A DNA stretch of 64,000 bases from Gammaproteobacteria bacterium (GCA_029253585.1 JAQWZF010000031.1:124001-188000); one strand, 5' to 3'; positions 37,751-47,796 are shown, counted from the stretch's first letter. Numbers and translations are program-made. Notes: a model not told the origin generated them from the letters alone.

Positions 37751-38365
37751 ATGAAGTTCAAAACACGCTACGTGAAGCGCCTTAGATGTGCCCGGCAGTT
37801 ATTACTGGCACTTGTACTTTCGGTTGTTAGCATTAACGCAATCGCGCAGCCGCTGCGGGCTGTTATCGATACATCGAAAGGTGAGATCGTTGTGCAATTT
37901 AACGAAAGGGCGGCGCCGACTACGGTTGCCAATTTTGCTAATCTAGCAATGCGCGGTTTCTACGATGGTTTGACGTTTCACCGTGTGGAGAGAAACTTCA
38001 TGGTACAGGGCGGCGACCCAAGGGGTAATGGTACTGGCGGGCCCGGTTATAAGTTTGCCGGGGAGATAATACTGCACCACAATCAGCCGGGAATTATTTC
38101 AATGGCGAACTCTGGGCCAGGTAGCGATGGCAGCCAATTCTTTCTGACGCATCTTGCGACACCGCATCTGAACGGCAAGCACTCTGTTTTCGGAAAGGTA
38201 GTGAGCGGTATGCCGGTAGTGAATCAATTACGGCGCAGAGATATCATAAACAGTATAACGATCGAGGGTGATGTCAGTGGCTTATTTGAGCGCAGGCGCG
38301 CGCGTCTCGATGAATGGAACGCGATTCTTGATGCCGAATTTCCTGATCTAAAGCCTGCGATGTGA
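37751..38365 (+). CDS. Exported cyclophilin-type peptidyl-prolyl isomerase
   Basis: A 204-aa protein with an N-terminal signal peptide or anchor (hydrophobic LLLALVLSVVSINAIAQ). Cyclophilin motifs are FHRVERNFMVQGGDP and MANSGPGSDGSQFFLT. A C-terminal extension of about 35 residues follows the core. 53 nt downstream of xthA. Second of three exported cyclophilins. Confidence 0.9.
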   Translation: MKFKTRYVKRLRCARQLLLALVLSVVSINAIAQPLRAVIDTSKGEIVVQFNERAAPTTVANFANLAMRGFYDGLTFHRVERNFMVQGGDPRGNGTGGPGYKFAGEIILHHNQPGIISMANSGPGSDGSQFFLTHLATPHLNGKHSVFGKVVSGMPVVNQLRRRDIINSITIEGDVSGLFERRRARLDEWNAILDAEFPDLKPAM

Positions 38366-38421
38366 GCCGGCAAGAGGCGAGGGTTGATCGTGGGTTAAGT
38401 CTTTAGCGTCTGGATCTGTGC

Positions 38422-38718
38422 CTAGAAAACCCGCTTAAAAGGCTTTACGGTAACACGCTCATAGACACCGGCTTCCACGTAAGGGTCCGCATCGGCCCAT
38501 GCCTGAGCCTGTTCCAGGCTGTCAAATTCCGCGACGACAAGGCTGCCAATAAACCCAGCCTCTCCAGGGTCCGTTGAGTCTATTGCGGGGTGAGGGCCGG
38601 CTAATAATAGACGGTCCTGATTTGCGAGATTCTCGAGTCGCGCTAAGTGCGCGGGTCGTGATGCTTTGCGTTTAGCCAAGCTGTCGGCTATATCTTCGCT
38701 TATGATTGCATAGTGCAT
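38422..38718 (-). CDS. yciI: YciI-family protein
   Basis: A 98-aa ferredoxin-like-fold protein with the YCII pattern: [25 protein letters not shown], then [23 protein letters not shown]. Biochemical role unknown in most members. Downstream of yciB, as in many gammaproteobacteria. Confidence 0.9.
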   Translation of the reverse strand: MHYAIISEDIADSLAKRKASRPAHLARLENLANQDRLLLAGPHPAIDSTDPGEAGFIGSLVVAEFDSLEQAQAWADADPYVEAGVYERVTVKPFKRVF

Positions 38719-38729
38719 CTTCCCCCCCC

Positions 38730-39341
38730 CTAGGTGGATTCTTCTTTAGCTTTTTCATTTTCGCTTTCGTCTTCCACCTCGATGTATTTCGCCAGTATTG
38801 GCATCTGCGCAAATACAAATCCAAAAGTAAGAATCAGGTTTCCGAAAACCTTGAACTTTATCCAGAGGTCTTCGCTGAGAGTAAATGCCACGATCAGATT
38901 GATAGCCCCCAGAACGATGAAGTAAAAGATCCACATCGTGTTTAGCTTATACCAGACTTCTTTCGGTGCGCTTATAGCATGTCCCATCATATGTTCTATG
39001 GCAGGCTTGTCCCCGAAGAAGCGTGAAGCGAGGAATATTGTAGCAAATATCCAATTCACTATTGGAGCCTTCCATTTTAAGAAGTCAGTGTTTCTGAAGA
39101 TGATGGTCGGTATGCAAAAAAGCACCACCGCGACCAGTGTGATCCACTGAAACTTATCTAATTTTTTCTGATAAATGAATAGAGAGCCATATACCAACAG
39201 GGAAGCGACGAGCAGGAACTCGGCGGCAGAGAATACCCCTCCGATGCTGTGATCAAAGCCGGCAATATTGATTGCGCGCTCGTCCATCGCCCACACGCTA
39301 AAGAATACGAGTAATGGGATGTAGTCTATAAATTGCTTCAT
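38730..39341 (-). CDS. yciB: Inner-membrane protein YciB (septation/cell-envelope)
   Basis: About 203 aa from ATG 39341 ([20 protein letters not shown]); an upstream in-frame extension looks non-native. Five or so spans with [20 protein letters not shown] and [18 protein letters not shown] characteristic of YciB/IspZ. The acidic tail ends the protein. It is linked to cell-envelope synthesis and division in E. coli. Confidence 0.93.
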   Translation of the reverse strand: MKQFIDYIPLLVFFSVWAMDERAINIAGFDHSIGGVFSAAEFLLVASLLVYGSLFIYQKKLDKFQWITLVAVVLFCIPTIIFRNTDFLKWKAPIVNWIFATIFLASRFFGDKPAIEHMMGHAISAPKEVWYKLNTMWIFYFIVLGAINLIVAFTLSEDLWIKFKVFGNLILTFGFVFAQMPILAKYIEVEDESENEKAKEEST

Positions 39342-39482
39342 TCGGGAATATCTTGAGAATACTGAACGCCATGGTAATCGATTTGCAGAAAGGTGTCTGC
39401 TTTTGTAAGTCAATGTAATAGAATCACGTGTTTTTGATCGTCTGGGCTAGCTCGTTGAGAGAGTCGCTGGGTATGTGAATAC

Positions 39483-40103
39483 ATGACCGAATTCTTGCAG
39501 GTACATCCTTCCAATCCGGAAGATAGGATCATCAAGCAGGTGGTGAAGGTGCTGCTTGCCGGTGGTGTTATTGTCTATCCTACAGATTCAACCTATGCGC
39601 TGGGCTGTCACATAGGTGATAAAAATGCGCTCGATCGTATCCGCCGCATTCGTCAACTGGGGAGCAAACACAATTTTACCCTGGTGTGTAAGGATCTGTC
39701 GTCTATTTCTAGTTATGCTCAGGTACACAATAGCGCCTACCGCATACTAAAGGCTTATACGCCTGGGCCTTATACTTTTATTTTAAAGGCAATGCCGGAA
39801 GTTCCGCGTAGGCTGCAACACCCCAAACGGAAAACTATCGGCCTGCGGGTGCCGGATAACGCAGTGGCGCAGGCTATCTTGGATAAGCTGGGCGAGCCAA
39901 TTATGAGCACCAGTCTCATTCTCCCGGACGAAGAGGAGATGTTGCTGGAGCCGTATGAGATGCGATCTAAAATAGGCAAGCTCGTGAATCTTATCGTAGA
40001 TGGCGGGCCTTGTGGAATCGAACCGACCACAATGATCGACTTAGTCGATGGTGTGCCCGAGGTCATTCGCGAAGGTAAGGGCGATTCAGAACCTTTTCTG
40101 TAG
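39483..40103 (+). CDS. yciO: YciO/Sua5/YrdC-family protein (threonylcarbamoyl-AMP synthase-like)
   Basis: A 206-aa protein with the double-stranded-RNA-binding YrdC fold: GGVIVYPTDSTYALGC, RIRQLGSKHNFTLVC and IGLRVPDNAVAQAIL. The SKHNF/LVCKDL sequence fits YciO more than TsaC; E. coli YciO is not the main t6A enzyme. It is followed by trpS and scpAB, a conserved neighbourhood. Confidence 0.9.
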   Translation: MTEFLQVHPSNPEDRIIKQVVKVLLAGGVIVYPTDSTYALGCHIGDKNALDRIRRIRQLGSKHNFTLVCKDLSSISSYAQVHNSAYRILKAYTPGPYTFILKAMPEVPRRLQHPKRKTIGLRVPDNAVAQAILDKLGEPIMSTSLILPDEEEMLLEPYEMRSKIGKLVNLIVDGGPCGIEPTTMIDLVDGVPEVIREGKGDSEPFL

Positions 40104-40168
40104 CCGCCGTTTTGCAGGTTATAATCCCAAGTAAATAGAAGAACATTAGATAAGTTAAGGAGAGCAAG

Positions 40169-41383
40169 TTGTCCAAGGTGGATTCACAACAGCGAGTACT
40201 ATCAGGCATGCGACCTACGGGGCGCCTGCATCTGGGGCATATGCACGGGGTGCTCAATAACTGGGTAAAGTTACAGCACGAATATGAGTGTTTCTTCTTC
40301 GTTGCTGACTGGCATGCGCTGACCACTCATTATGATGACTCGGTTAGCCTGGAACAGCATGTCATCGACATGGTTATTGACTGGCTGGCGGTGGGTGTGA
40401 ATCCCGGGTCTGCCGCGCTCTTCGTTCAGTCTCGTGTGCCGGAGCACGCTGAATTGCACCTGCTGCTGTCGATGATAACGCCGTTAGGCTGGTTGGAGCG
40501 CGTGCCTAGCTACAAGGACCAGCAGGACAAGTTGCAGGAGAAGGATCTGGCCACCTATGGCTTCCTTGGCTACCCACTGCTACAGGCTGCAGATATTCTG
40601 ATCTACAGAGCGGGCTATGTGCCGGTGGGAGCCGATCAGGTGGCCCATGTTGAGCTTACGCGGGAAACGGCCAGAAGATTTAATCACATCTACGGTCGCG
40701 AGCCTGGTTTCGAAGAGACCGCACAGGCCGCTATCAAGAAGATGGGCAAGAAGGCTGCAAAGCAATACAGTAATTTGCGTACGGCCTATCAAGAGCAGGG
40801 TGATCACGAGGCCTTGGAAAAGGCCAGGGCCTTATTAAAGGAACAGCAAAACATATCTATCGGCGATTCAGAGCGTTTATTCGGCTATCTGGAAGGTGGT
40901 GGCAAGATGATTCTAGCCGAGCCACAGGCCCTATTGACCAAGTCGGCAAAAATGCCGGGGCTGGATGGGCAGAAGATGTCAAAGTCTTATGACAATACGA
41001 TCGCGCTACGGGAGCCTCTGGAGCAGATTGAGAAGAAGATTTCGACTATGCCAACTGACCCGGCCAGGGTGCGGCTAACAGACCCGGGCGATCCAGAGAA
41101 ATGTCCAGTTTGGCAATTACACCAGACCTATTCAAGTCAGGATACCAAAGACTGGGTCGTGGAGGGTTGCACAACTGCGGGAATCGGTTGTCTGGAATGC
41201 AAGAAACCTGTCAGCGATGCCATAATTGCCGAGCTGGAACCGATACGGAAAGAGGCGGAACAATACGAGAGAGACCCGGATATCGTCAGGTCTATCATCG
41301 CCGAGGGCTGTGAGACGGCCAGAGAAGCGGCCAAGGAAACCCTGCAGGATGTGCGTGAGGCAATGGGCCTGGGCAAATGGTAG
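40169..41383 (+). CDS. trpS: Tryptophanyl-tRNA synthetase
   Basis: A 404-aa class I synthetase. HLGHMHGVLNNW (HIGH) and GQKMSKSYDNTI (KMSKS) are present. The start is TTG at 40169 with AAGGAGA 5 nt before it. It is longer than E. coli TrpS (334 aa) because of an insert at about residues 185-245, as in Pseudomonas-type TrpS. Confidence 0.96.
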   Translation: MSKVDSQQRVLSGMRPTGRLHLGHMHGVLNNWVKLQHEYECFFFVADWHALTTHYDDSVSLEQHVIDMVIDWLAVGVNPGSAALFVQSRVPEHAELHLLLSMITPLGWLERVPSYKDQQDKLQEKDLATYGFLGYPLLQAADILIYRAGYVPVGADQVAHVELTRETARRFNHIYGREPGFEETAQAAIKKMGKKAAKQYSNLRTAYQEQGDHEALEKARALLKEQQNISIGDSERLFGYLEGGGKMILAEPQALLTKSAKMPGLDGQKMSKSYDNTIALREPLEQIEKKISTMPTDPARVRLTDPGDPEKCPVWQLHQTYSSQDTKDWVVEGCTTAGIGCLECKKPVSDAIIAELEPIRKEAEQYERDPDIVRSIIAEGCETAREAAKETLQDVREAMGLGKW

Positions 41384-41477
41384 TTGAATTAGCAACTAGG
41401 GACCTCAGGGGTGAGCAATTCCTGCCTACTTGAGGTAAAATTCGGCCCATTATAAGAACTCAAAGTAGACCAGCAGA

Positions 41478-42347
41478 TTGACCATTATCGGCACCGAAGC
41501 AGATCCGGAAAACACTGAGCTACAGGGGGTTCCCGCAATCCCCGAGGTGCATGACCCTAACGCTCCGCAGCAGCAGGAGTTGCCTTTCGCCATCGTAGCT
41601 GGCGAGGCGATGACGGAAGTACCCAAAGACCTCTATATCCCACCCGATGCGCTCGAAATATTTCTGGAGGCCTTCGAAGGTCCTCTCGATCTGCTGCTAT
41701 ACCTCATTCGGCGCCAGAACATCGATATACTCGAGATCAATGTCGCCGATATCACCGATCAGTATATGAACTATGTCGATCTGATGGAGTCCTGGCAGTT
41801 TGAGTTGGCTGCAGAATACCTGGTAATGGCGGCGATGCTCGCCGAAATTAAGTCGAAGATTCTGTTGCCCAGACAGGTGGAGGAAGAAGCAGAGGAAGAT
41901 GATCCGCGCATGCAGCTTATTCGTCGCCTGCAGGAATATGAGCGTTTCAAGCAAGCCGCTCAAGATGTTGATGAGTTGCCGCGTATGTATAGAGATATTC
42001 ATCGCGCAATTGCGGCCTTGCCTGAGATTGAGCGGATCACGGCGGAACCGACCATAGATCTCAAGGAAGTCTTGATCGCGCTGTCTAGCGTATTGAAGCG
42101 AGCGGACAATTTCGAGCACCATCATGTGCAGTTAGAGACGCTTTCGACCCGTGAGAAGATGTCTGAGATCTTGGTGCGTATATCGAACCAGAAGTTCGTA
42201 CCCTTGGTGTCACTTCTGATTCGGGAGGAGGGCCGGCTGGGAGTGGTTGTGACCTTCCTTGCCATAATGGAGCTAATGAAAGATTCGCTGATCGAGATAG
42301 TCCAGTCGGAAGCTTTCGGGCCTATTCATTTGAAATCTAGAAGTTAA
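41478..42347 (+). CDS. scpA: Segregation and condensation protein A (ScpA)
   Basis: A 289-aa kleisin. The TTG start at 41478 gives a Pro/Glu-rich lead of about 45 residues before the conserved FEGPLDLLLYLIRRQNIDI. The DITDQYM and AAEYLVMAAMLAEIKSKILLP segments define ScpA. It bridges SMC heads and binds the ScpB dimer for chromosome condensation. 24 nt before scpB. Confidence 0.94.
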   Translation: MTIIGTEADPENTELQGVPAIPEVHDPNAPQQQELPFAIVAGEAMTEVPKDLYIPPDALEIFLEAFEGPLDLLLYLIRRQNIDILEINVADITDQYMNYVDLMESWQFELAAEYLVMAAMLAEIKSKILLPRQVEEEAEEDDPRMQLIRRLQEYERFKQAAQDVDELPRMYRDIHRAIAALPEIERITAEPTIDLKEVLIALSSVLKRADNFEHHHVQLETLSTREKMSEILVRISNQKFVPLVSLLIREEGRLGVVVTFLAIMELMKDSLIEIVQSEAFGPIHLKSRS

Positions 42348-42371
42348 AAGAAGTGCAGGTAATAGCGCAGC

Positions 42372-43364
42372 ATGAGTGATGTTGATAACAAAGTAAAAAT
42401 GATCGTAGAAGGGCTGCTGCTTGCGGCCGGTCGACCATTGACGCTGGACAATATAATCCAGGTGTTCAGTAAAGAAGAGCAGCCAGATCGCAAGGAACTA
42501 ATTGCGGTAATGGATAGCATCGCCGAAGAGTGCGATGGCCGCGGCTTCGAGCTAAAGGAAGTGGCCTCTGGATACAGGTTTCAGGTAAAGCAGGAGCTTA
42601 GTGAGTGGGTTGCAAAACTCTGGGAGGAGCGACCTCCACGCTACACGAGAGCCTTGCTAGAGACCTTGGCCCTGGTTGCCTATCGCCAACCTATTACCCG
42701 CGGGGATATCGAAGAGATTCGTGGTGTGGGCGTAAGTTCGAATATTATCCGTACGCTGCTAGATCGAGAGTGGATACGGGTCGTTGGACATAGGGATGTT
42801 CCGGGCCGTCCTGCGATGTTTGCGACAACAAAGCAGTTTCTGGACTATTTCAATCTTAAGAGTCTGCAAGATTTGCCGCCACTCTCTGAGATTAAAGACC
42901 TGGCTGAAGATGAGCCTGAATTCGATCTTGAAGACGATCTAGCTGGACAGAGAATCCTCGAACTTCCCGAAGAGGTTGTCGATGAGAACAGTATTGAACT
43001 AAGTGAATCCGATAAGGCTGAGCTGATCGCCGAAGAAGAAGCTGTGGCCTTGGCGGCGAAGCCTCTGGATGAGATTCTCGAGTTGCCACCGGAGTTGCAA
43101 TACCCTGTCATCGAAGAAGAGGATGAGGAAGACCTTGAGCCCGATGCCGAGGAAACAGAATTCGCAGAAGAATTTGGACTCAAGGAAGTGGACGAGGCTC
43201 TAGATTTGATAGAGGCAGTCGAGATCACATTTACTGAATCTGAATCTGAATCTGATGTGGGTTCGCAGACTGATCCGGCAGCAGATGAAGAAGACACCGC
43301 GCAAGCTGAATCCACTGAAATTGACTTTAGTGTGGACGAAGATGACTCTGAGATACAACATTGA
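42372..43364 (+). CDS. scpB: Segregation and condensation protein B with long acidic tail
   Basis: A 330-aa protein. The two winged-helix domains occupy about residues 1-165, with VEGLLLAAGRPLT and LVAYRQPITRGDIEEIRGV typical of ScpB. The rest, roughly 165-330, is dominated by Glu and Asp, with a Ser-Glu repeat (ESESES), and is probably disordered. Partner of ScpA. Confidence 0.93.
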   Translation: MSDVDNKVKMIVEGLLLAAGRPLTLDNIIQVFSKEEQPDRKELIAVMDSIAEECDGRGFELKEVASGYRFQVKQELSEWVAKLWEERPPRYTRALLETLALVAYRQPITRGDIEEIRGVGVSSNIIRTLLDREWIRVVGHRDVPGRPAMFATTKQFLDYFNLKSLQDLPPLSEIKDLAEDEPEFDLEDDLAGQRILELPEEVVDENSIELSESDKAELIAEEEAVALAAKPLDEILELPPELQYPVIEEEDEEDLEPDAEETEFAEEFGLKEVDEALDLIEAVEITFTESESESDVGSQTDPAADEEDTAQAESTEIDFSVDEDDSEIQH

Positions 43365-43422
43365 GTGATATATTCGCAAGCTTGAAAATACCGCTACATC
43401 AACAATACAAACTGACTACAAC

Positions 43423-44190
43423 ATGACTGAGAAGCTACAGAAGGTTCTGGCTCGTGCCGGGTTTGGCTCGCGCCGCGAAATCGAAACCTGGATCGCGAAG
43501 GGGCGAATTAAGGTCAATGGCAAGGTTGCCGTTGTCGGCGATCGCGTGGGTGATGACGATAAGGTCGTTGTTGACGGCAAGAAGCTAGCGCCGCAGAAAA
43601 GTATTCGGGAAGAGCGTAGGGTTATTCTGTACAACAAGCCCGAGGATGAGGTGTCTACTCGTGACGATCCCGAGGGTCGTCGTACAGTGTTTGATAGTCT
43701 TCCACCATTGAAGCACGGTCGTTGGGTTTCGGTGGGTCGTCTCGATCTTAACACCAGTGGTCTGATGCTGTTCACCACCGATGGAGAGCTTGCGAATAAA
43801 TTAATGCATCCGAGTTCGCAGATCGAACGTGAATATGCGGTGAGAGTGTTGGGCGATGTGACTCCCGGGATGGTGGAGCAGATGCACAAGGGCGTAATTA
43901 TCGAAGATAATTTGTGCCGTTTCACCGACATACAACACTATGGCGGCGAGGGTGTAAATCAATGGTATCACGTGGTGTTGATGGAAGGTCGAAATCGCGA
44001 GGTTCGCAAGCTCTGGGAATCACAGGGTGTGAAAGTCAGTCGCTTAAAAAGGGTGCGCTTCGGGCCGCTGTTTATTCCAAGCTCGGTGAGCAGGGGAAGA
44101 TACAACGAGCTGGGCAAAACCGAGGTCGAGAAGCTCTTGAAGCTGGTAAACAAAGAGGACGAGCGCAAAGGGCGTAAGAAACCAGACTAG
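43423..44190 (+). CDS. rluB: 23S rRNA pseudouridine(2605) synthase RluB
   Basis: A 255-aa protein with an N-terminal S4 RNA-binding domain (KVLARAGFGSRREIETWIAKGRI) and the catalytic GRLDLNTSGLMLFTTDG with the essential Asp. It forms pseudouridine in helix 80 of 23S rRNA. The C-terminal basic tail is short. Its stop overlaps the convergent yciK stop (CTAG). Confidence 0.94.
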   Translation: MTEKLQKVLARAGFGSRREIETWIAKGRIKVNGKVAVVGDRVGDDDKVVVDGKKLAPQKSIREERRVILYNKPEDEVSTRDDPEGRRTVFDSLPPLKHGRWVSVGRLDLNTSGLMLFTTDGELANKLMHPSSQIEREYAVRVLGDVTPGMVEQMHKGVIIEDNLCRFTDIQHYGGEGVNQWYHVVLMEGRNREVRKLWESQGVKVSRLKRVRFGPLFIPSSVSRGRYNELGKTEVEKLLKLVNKEDERKGRKKPD

Positions 44191-44945
44191 AGCGCCTCGA
44201 AATCTCTCACATTCAGCGCCTGCCCATGGATGCTTTGGGCTTCCTTGCTCATCAGATACAGGTAAACAGCCATCAGCGACTCAGCGCTTGGTAGTGTCTC
44301 TGGATTCTCGGCAGGAAAGGCATCGCGGCGCATATTGGTGCGAGTCCCGCCCGGGTTGAGACTGTTAACTCGTATCGATGTGGTATTTTCGACTTCATCC
44401 GCCAGGGTCTGCATTAACCCCTCTAAGGCAAATTTTGAAACCGCATATGCTCCCCAGAACGCGCGACCGACGCGACCCACACTCGATGAAATGAATAGCA
44501 TTCGTGCATCAGCAGACTTTGTCAGAGCGGGCAGGAGAGCCTGGGTAAGCTGGAACACTGCGTTGACATTAACCTGCATCACATCGACCCATTCCTGCAC
44601 AGGATAAAACTCAATCGGTGTGCGAGCGCCCAGTAAGGCCGCATTGTGGATAAGCCCGTCGAGACATTCGAATTGCTCGTTCAAGGAATCGGCAAGAAGC
44701 TTGAAGTCTTCTATAGATGCCGTTTTAAAATCGATAGGGTGAATAATCACCTTGCCGGGATGTGATTGTTCAATCTCATCGTAAACCTGTTCCAGTTTTT
44801 TCTGATTCCTGCCCAATAAGATAACGGTGGCGCCGCAGTCAGCATAGGTTTTTGCACAAGTTTTACCGATGCCATCGCTGGCTCCGGTGATAAGAAATGT
44901 TTTGCTCTCTAGGAAGTTTTCTTCTGTGTCGTAGGTAAATGTCAT
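44187..44945 (-). CDS. yciK: YciK-type short-chain dehydrogenase
   Basis: A 252-aa classical SDR. ITGASDGIGKTCAKTYAD (TGxxxGIG NAD(P)-binding), HNAALLGARTP, Ser in FISSSVGRVG and YAVSKFAL (YxxxK). Followed upstream in the operon by mupP, as in Pseudomonas, where this gene accompanies the peptidoglycan-recycling phosphatase. Confidence 0.92.
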   Translation of the reverse strand: MTFTYDTEENFLESKTFLITGASDGIGKTCAKTYADCGATVILLGRNQKKLEQVYDEIEQSHPGKVIIHPIDFKTASIEDFKLLADSLNEQFECLDGLIHNAALLGARTPIEFYPVQEWVDVMQVNVNAVFQLTQALLPALTKSADARMLFISSSVGRVGRAFWGAYAVSKFALEGLMQTLADEVENTTSIRVNSLNPGGTRTNMRRDAFPAENPETLPSAESLMAVYLYLMSKEAQSIHGQALNVRDFEAL

Positions 44946-44948
44946 ATT

Positions 44949-45638
44949 TTAGGCAAATTTAAGCAAGTTCAGGAGTGATGTGGTTTGTTCTGGGGATCGC
45001 AGAATAAAGTCTGCATACCATTCTTCAACCTTGGCGTCGGCCGCCAGATACCCGTATGCAGCGGCAATGGCAATTACGTCTGCGTTCTTCGCAGCCTGAA
45101 TATCTCTAATGTGATCTCCGAGGTAGACGGTTCTTTCCGGGCCGCGGCCAAGCTTTTCAAGGGCTAGAAATATAGGCTCCGGATGAGGCTTGGTATCAGT
45201 TACATGGTCCGGGCAGATTAATACACTGCAACGCGTATCGAGTTGCAACTGTTCCAGCAGTCGCACGCTGTATTTCTCCGGTTTGTTTGTAACGATTCCC
45301 CAGGGAATATCCTGAGCTTCCAGTTGCAGCAGTAAACAGTCAAGGCCGGGGTAGAGTGTGGCTATAGTAGAGTTGAGTTGCTCATAGTAGAGATCAAGAA
45401 GCCTTTGTAATAGTGCCGCAAATTCTTCATGGCCCTCGTCGATTGCAAAGGCATTCGTTACCAAGGCTCTTGCGCCATTGGAGACGTTAAGATGAATCAC
45501 TTCGTGTGATAGAGCCTCACGATCATGTTCTGCGAGAAGCTTGTTAACGACTAGAGTAAAATCCGGTGCGGTATCTATCAGGGTACCATCCAGATCGAAT
45601 AGGACGCAGTCTATTGAGGTTTCTAATTTTTCTGCCAT
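44949..45638 (-). CDS. mupP: HAD phosphatase MupP/Gph-like (MurNAc-6-phosphate or phosphoglycolate)
   Basis: About 229 aa from ATG 45638, overlapping the ubiG stop (TAATG). HAD motif I is VLFDLDGTLIDTAP, motif II/III are VTNKPEKYS and LGDHIRDIQAAKNA. The position between ubiG and yciK matches Pseudomonas mupP, which dephosphorylates N-acetylmuramate 6-phosphate in peptidoglycan recycling. Sequence alone cannot exclude a phosphoglycolate phosphatase. Confidence 0.85.
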   Translation of the reverse strand: MAEKLETSIDCVLFDLDGTLIDTAPDFTLVVNKLLAEHDREALSHEVIHLNVSNGARALVTNAFAIDEGHEEFAALLQRLLDLYYEQLNSTIATLYPGLDCLLLQLEAQDIPWGIVTNKPEKYSVRLLEQLQLDTRCSVLICPDHVTDTKPHPEPIFLALEKLGRGPERTVYLGDHIRDIQAAKNADVIAIAAAYGYLAADAKVEEWYADFILRSPEQTTSLLNLLKFA

Positions 45639-46342
45639 TACTCTGTCTCGCTCCGGGTATAACAAGCGATATAGTTTACGTCGACATTCGCCTCTAAACT
45701 GTATTTTCGTGTGAGCGGGTTGTAGGCCATGCCGATTTGATCTTGAAGGTCCAGTTTGCTTTCTCTGCCCCAGGCAGCCAATTCCGAAGGCTTGATAAAC
45801 CTGGCGTAATCATGGGTGCCTCGGGGCAGGAGATTCAACACATACTCTGCGCCCACTATGGCGAATAGGTAAGACTTCGGGTTTCGGTTGATAGTTGAGA
45901 AAAAGACGGTGCCGCCGGGCTTAACCAGATCGTGACAGGCCTGGATGACTAAGGACGGGTCGGGCACATGCTCCAGCATTTCCAGACAGGTGACGATGTC
46001 GAATTGCTGGCTATGACTTTGCGCAAATTGCTCGGCAGAAGATTTCTGGTAGTTGATTTCAAGCTTGCTCTCCAATTGGTGCAATCTTGCTACACAAAGA
46101 GAGGCGTCTGCCATGTCGATAGCCGTTACGGTGGCGCCGTGGTGGGCCATCGCCTCGGCTAAGATTCCGCCACCACAGCCTATATCCAAAACTCTCTTGC
46201 CAGCCGGATTTACCGTGCGGCTGATATAGCTCATGCGCAGCGGGTTTATCTCATGTAACGGCTTGAATTCACTGTCCGGGTCCCACCAGCGAGCCGCGAG
46301 GGCTTCAAATTTTCGGATTTCCAGTTCGTCTACATTTTCCAT
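45638..46342 (-). CDS. ubiG: Ubiquinone biosynthesis O-methyltransferase
   Basis: A 234-aa SAM-dependent methyltransferase. LDIGCGGGILAEAMAHHGA is motif I, followed by the TVNPAGKRV and FFSTINRNPKSYLFAIVGAEY segments typical of UbiG. Performs the two O-methylations in ubiquinone synthesis. Translationally coupled to mupP. Confidence 0.96.
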   Translation of the reverse strand: MENVDELEIRKFEALAARWWDPDSEFKPLHEINPLRMSYISRTVNPAGKRVLDIGCGGGILAEAMAHHGATVTAIDMADASLCVARLHQLESKLEINYQKSSAEQFAQSHSQQFDIVTCLEMLEHVPDPSLVIQACHDLVKPGGTVFFSTINRNPKSYLFAIVGAEYVLNLLPRGTHDYARFIKPSELAAWGRESKLDLQDQIGMAYNPLTRKYSLEANVDVNYIACYTRSETE

Positions 46343-46365
46343 AATTGTAAAAAGCCTTTTGCTTG

Positions 46366-47796
46366 CTATTCTTCAGCGTCTGCCAGTATTGCTTGCCATT
46401 TTGCACTATCAGATTTTATCGCTGCGCTGTCCAGCTTGGTAAATCTGCCTTCATCCAGCAGTAATTGCCCGGCACACCAAACGTGTGAAACCTGTGATGC
46501 CTGAGTTGAATAGACCAGGTGTGAAGCCGGGTTGTACAGTGGTGTGCTATTCAGAGAGTCGAGGTTGATGGCGGTAATATCTGCATATTTGCCAGCCTCC
46601 AGGCTGCCGATCACATTTTCCAGCCCCAATGCCTTGGCTCCGTTAATTGTGGCCATCTCCAGCGCCTGATGAGCGGGGAGTGCGCTGGCATCTTCGGCTA
46701 GGGCCTTGGCTAGCAATGCCGCAGTTCTCATCTCCGAAAACATATCCAGATCATTATTGCTGGCACAACCATCGGTGCCCAGGGCGATATTAATCCCTGC
46801 CTTGTTCAATTTGGACACTTCACAGAAGCCGCTCGCCAGCTTTAAGTTTGACTCGGGGCAGTGAGCGATATGGCATCCGGCCTCGGCTAGAGAGTCTATA
46901 TCCTCATCGGAAAGTGACGTAGCGTGGACGCAGACGAGCCTTGGGCTTAATAGGCCGAGTTGCCGCAGTCGCTCTATTGGCCTTCGGCCGTCAGCGGCTA
47001 GCGCGTCAGAGACCTCTTTGGCGGTTTCGTGTACATGCATATGGATAGGCAGGTCCATCTCCTCGGCAAGTATCGATAGCTTCTGCAGAGGTGCGTCTGA
47101 CACGGTGTAGGGTGCGTGGGGTCCAAATGCGGTATGAATAAGTTCGCTATGACGGTAGTCGTCATGAAGCGTCGTTGCCTTGGCGATGTATTCGTCAGCA
47201 TCCTGTGCCCAGACAGTAGGGAAGTCCAGGACCGGGCTCGCTAGCTGCACTCGAATATTCGCATTAAGCGCGGCCTTGGCTACCTGGTCGGGGTAGAAGT
47301 ACATATCGGCGAAGCAGGTGGTGCCGGAGCGAATCATCTCAGCTATTGCCAAGTTGGCGCCCGCAAGAACAAAGCCTTCGGAAACATGCTGCGCCTCTAG
47401 CGGCCATATCGACTGTTCCAGCCATTGTTCCAGGGGTACATCATCGGCAATGCCTCTCACCAGCGCCATTGCGCTGTGGCCATGTGTGTTGATAAGGCCT
47501 GGTATTAATACATGCGTGGGTAATCGCAATACTTCGCTGGCATCGACGACTGTATCGGCCTCGATCTGACTGTAAATGCCGATAATCTTATTGCCGGAAA
47601 TGGCGAGACAGTGGTCCTCGAGAACCACTCCTTCGGGTTGTACAGGAATGATCCATTTTGCCGAAATTAATAGGTCGGCTTCAATGCGCGGTTTTGCGTT
47701 CAAAATTGCCTCGTTCTTTTCTGCCCAGGAGTCGCTATTGAAGTGAAAATCAGGGTCGGGATTATACCTAGAAAAAATAGAAATAGCGCGTTGCAA
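46366..47796 (-). CDS. mtaD: 5-methylthioadenosine/S-adenosylhomocysteine deaminase (MtaD-type amidohydrolase)
   Basis: A zinc amidohydrolase with NTHGHSAMAL (HxH), IHMHVHET, CPESNLKLASG and LGTDGCASNND. Deaminates MTA and SAH to inosine derivatives in nucleoside/methionine salvage. An in-frame TTG at 47703, preceded by GAGG, gives a start nearer the family norm than the TTG at 47796; the former removes 31 residues. It is upstream of ubiG in the operon. Confidence 0.92.
   Translation of the reverse strand: MQRAISIFSRYNPDPDFHFNSDSWAEKNEAILNAKPRIEADLLISAKWIIPVQPEGVVLEDHCLAISGNKIIGIYSQIEADTVVDASEVLRLPTHVLIPGLINTHGHSAMALVRGIADDVPLEQWLEQSIWPLEAQHVSEGFVLAGANLAIAEMIRSGTTCFADMYFYPDQVAKAALNANIRVQLASPVLDFPTVWAQDADEYIAKATTLHDDYRHSELIHTAFGPHAPYTVSDAPLQKLSILAEEMDLPIHMHVHETAKEVSDALAADGRRPIERLRQLGLLSPRLVCVHATSLSDEDIDSLAEAGCHIAHCPESNLKLASGFCEVSKLNKAGINIALGTDGCASNNDLDMFSEMRTAALLAKALAEDASALPAHQALEMATINGAKALGLENVIGSLEAGKYADITAINLDSLNSTPLYNPASHLVYSTQASQVSHVWCAGQLLLDEGRFTKLDSAAIKSDSAKWQAILADAEE

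Noticed and set aside
42845..43315. A 156-codon antisense frame in scpB, almost all serine
   Set aside because: It is the complement of the Glu/Asp-rich ScpB tail.
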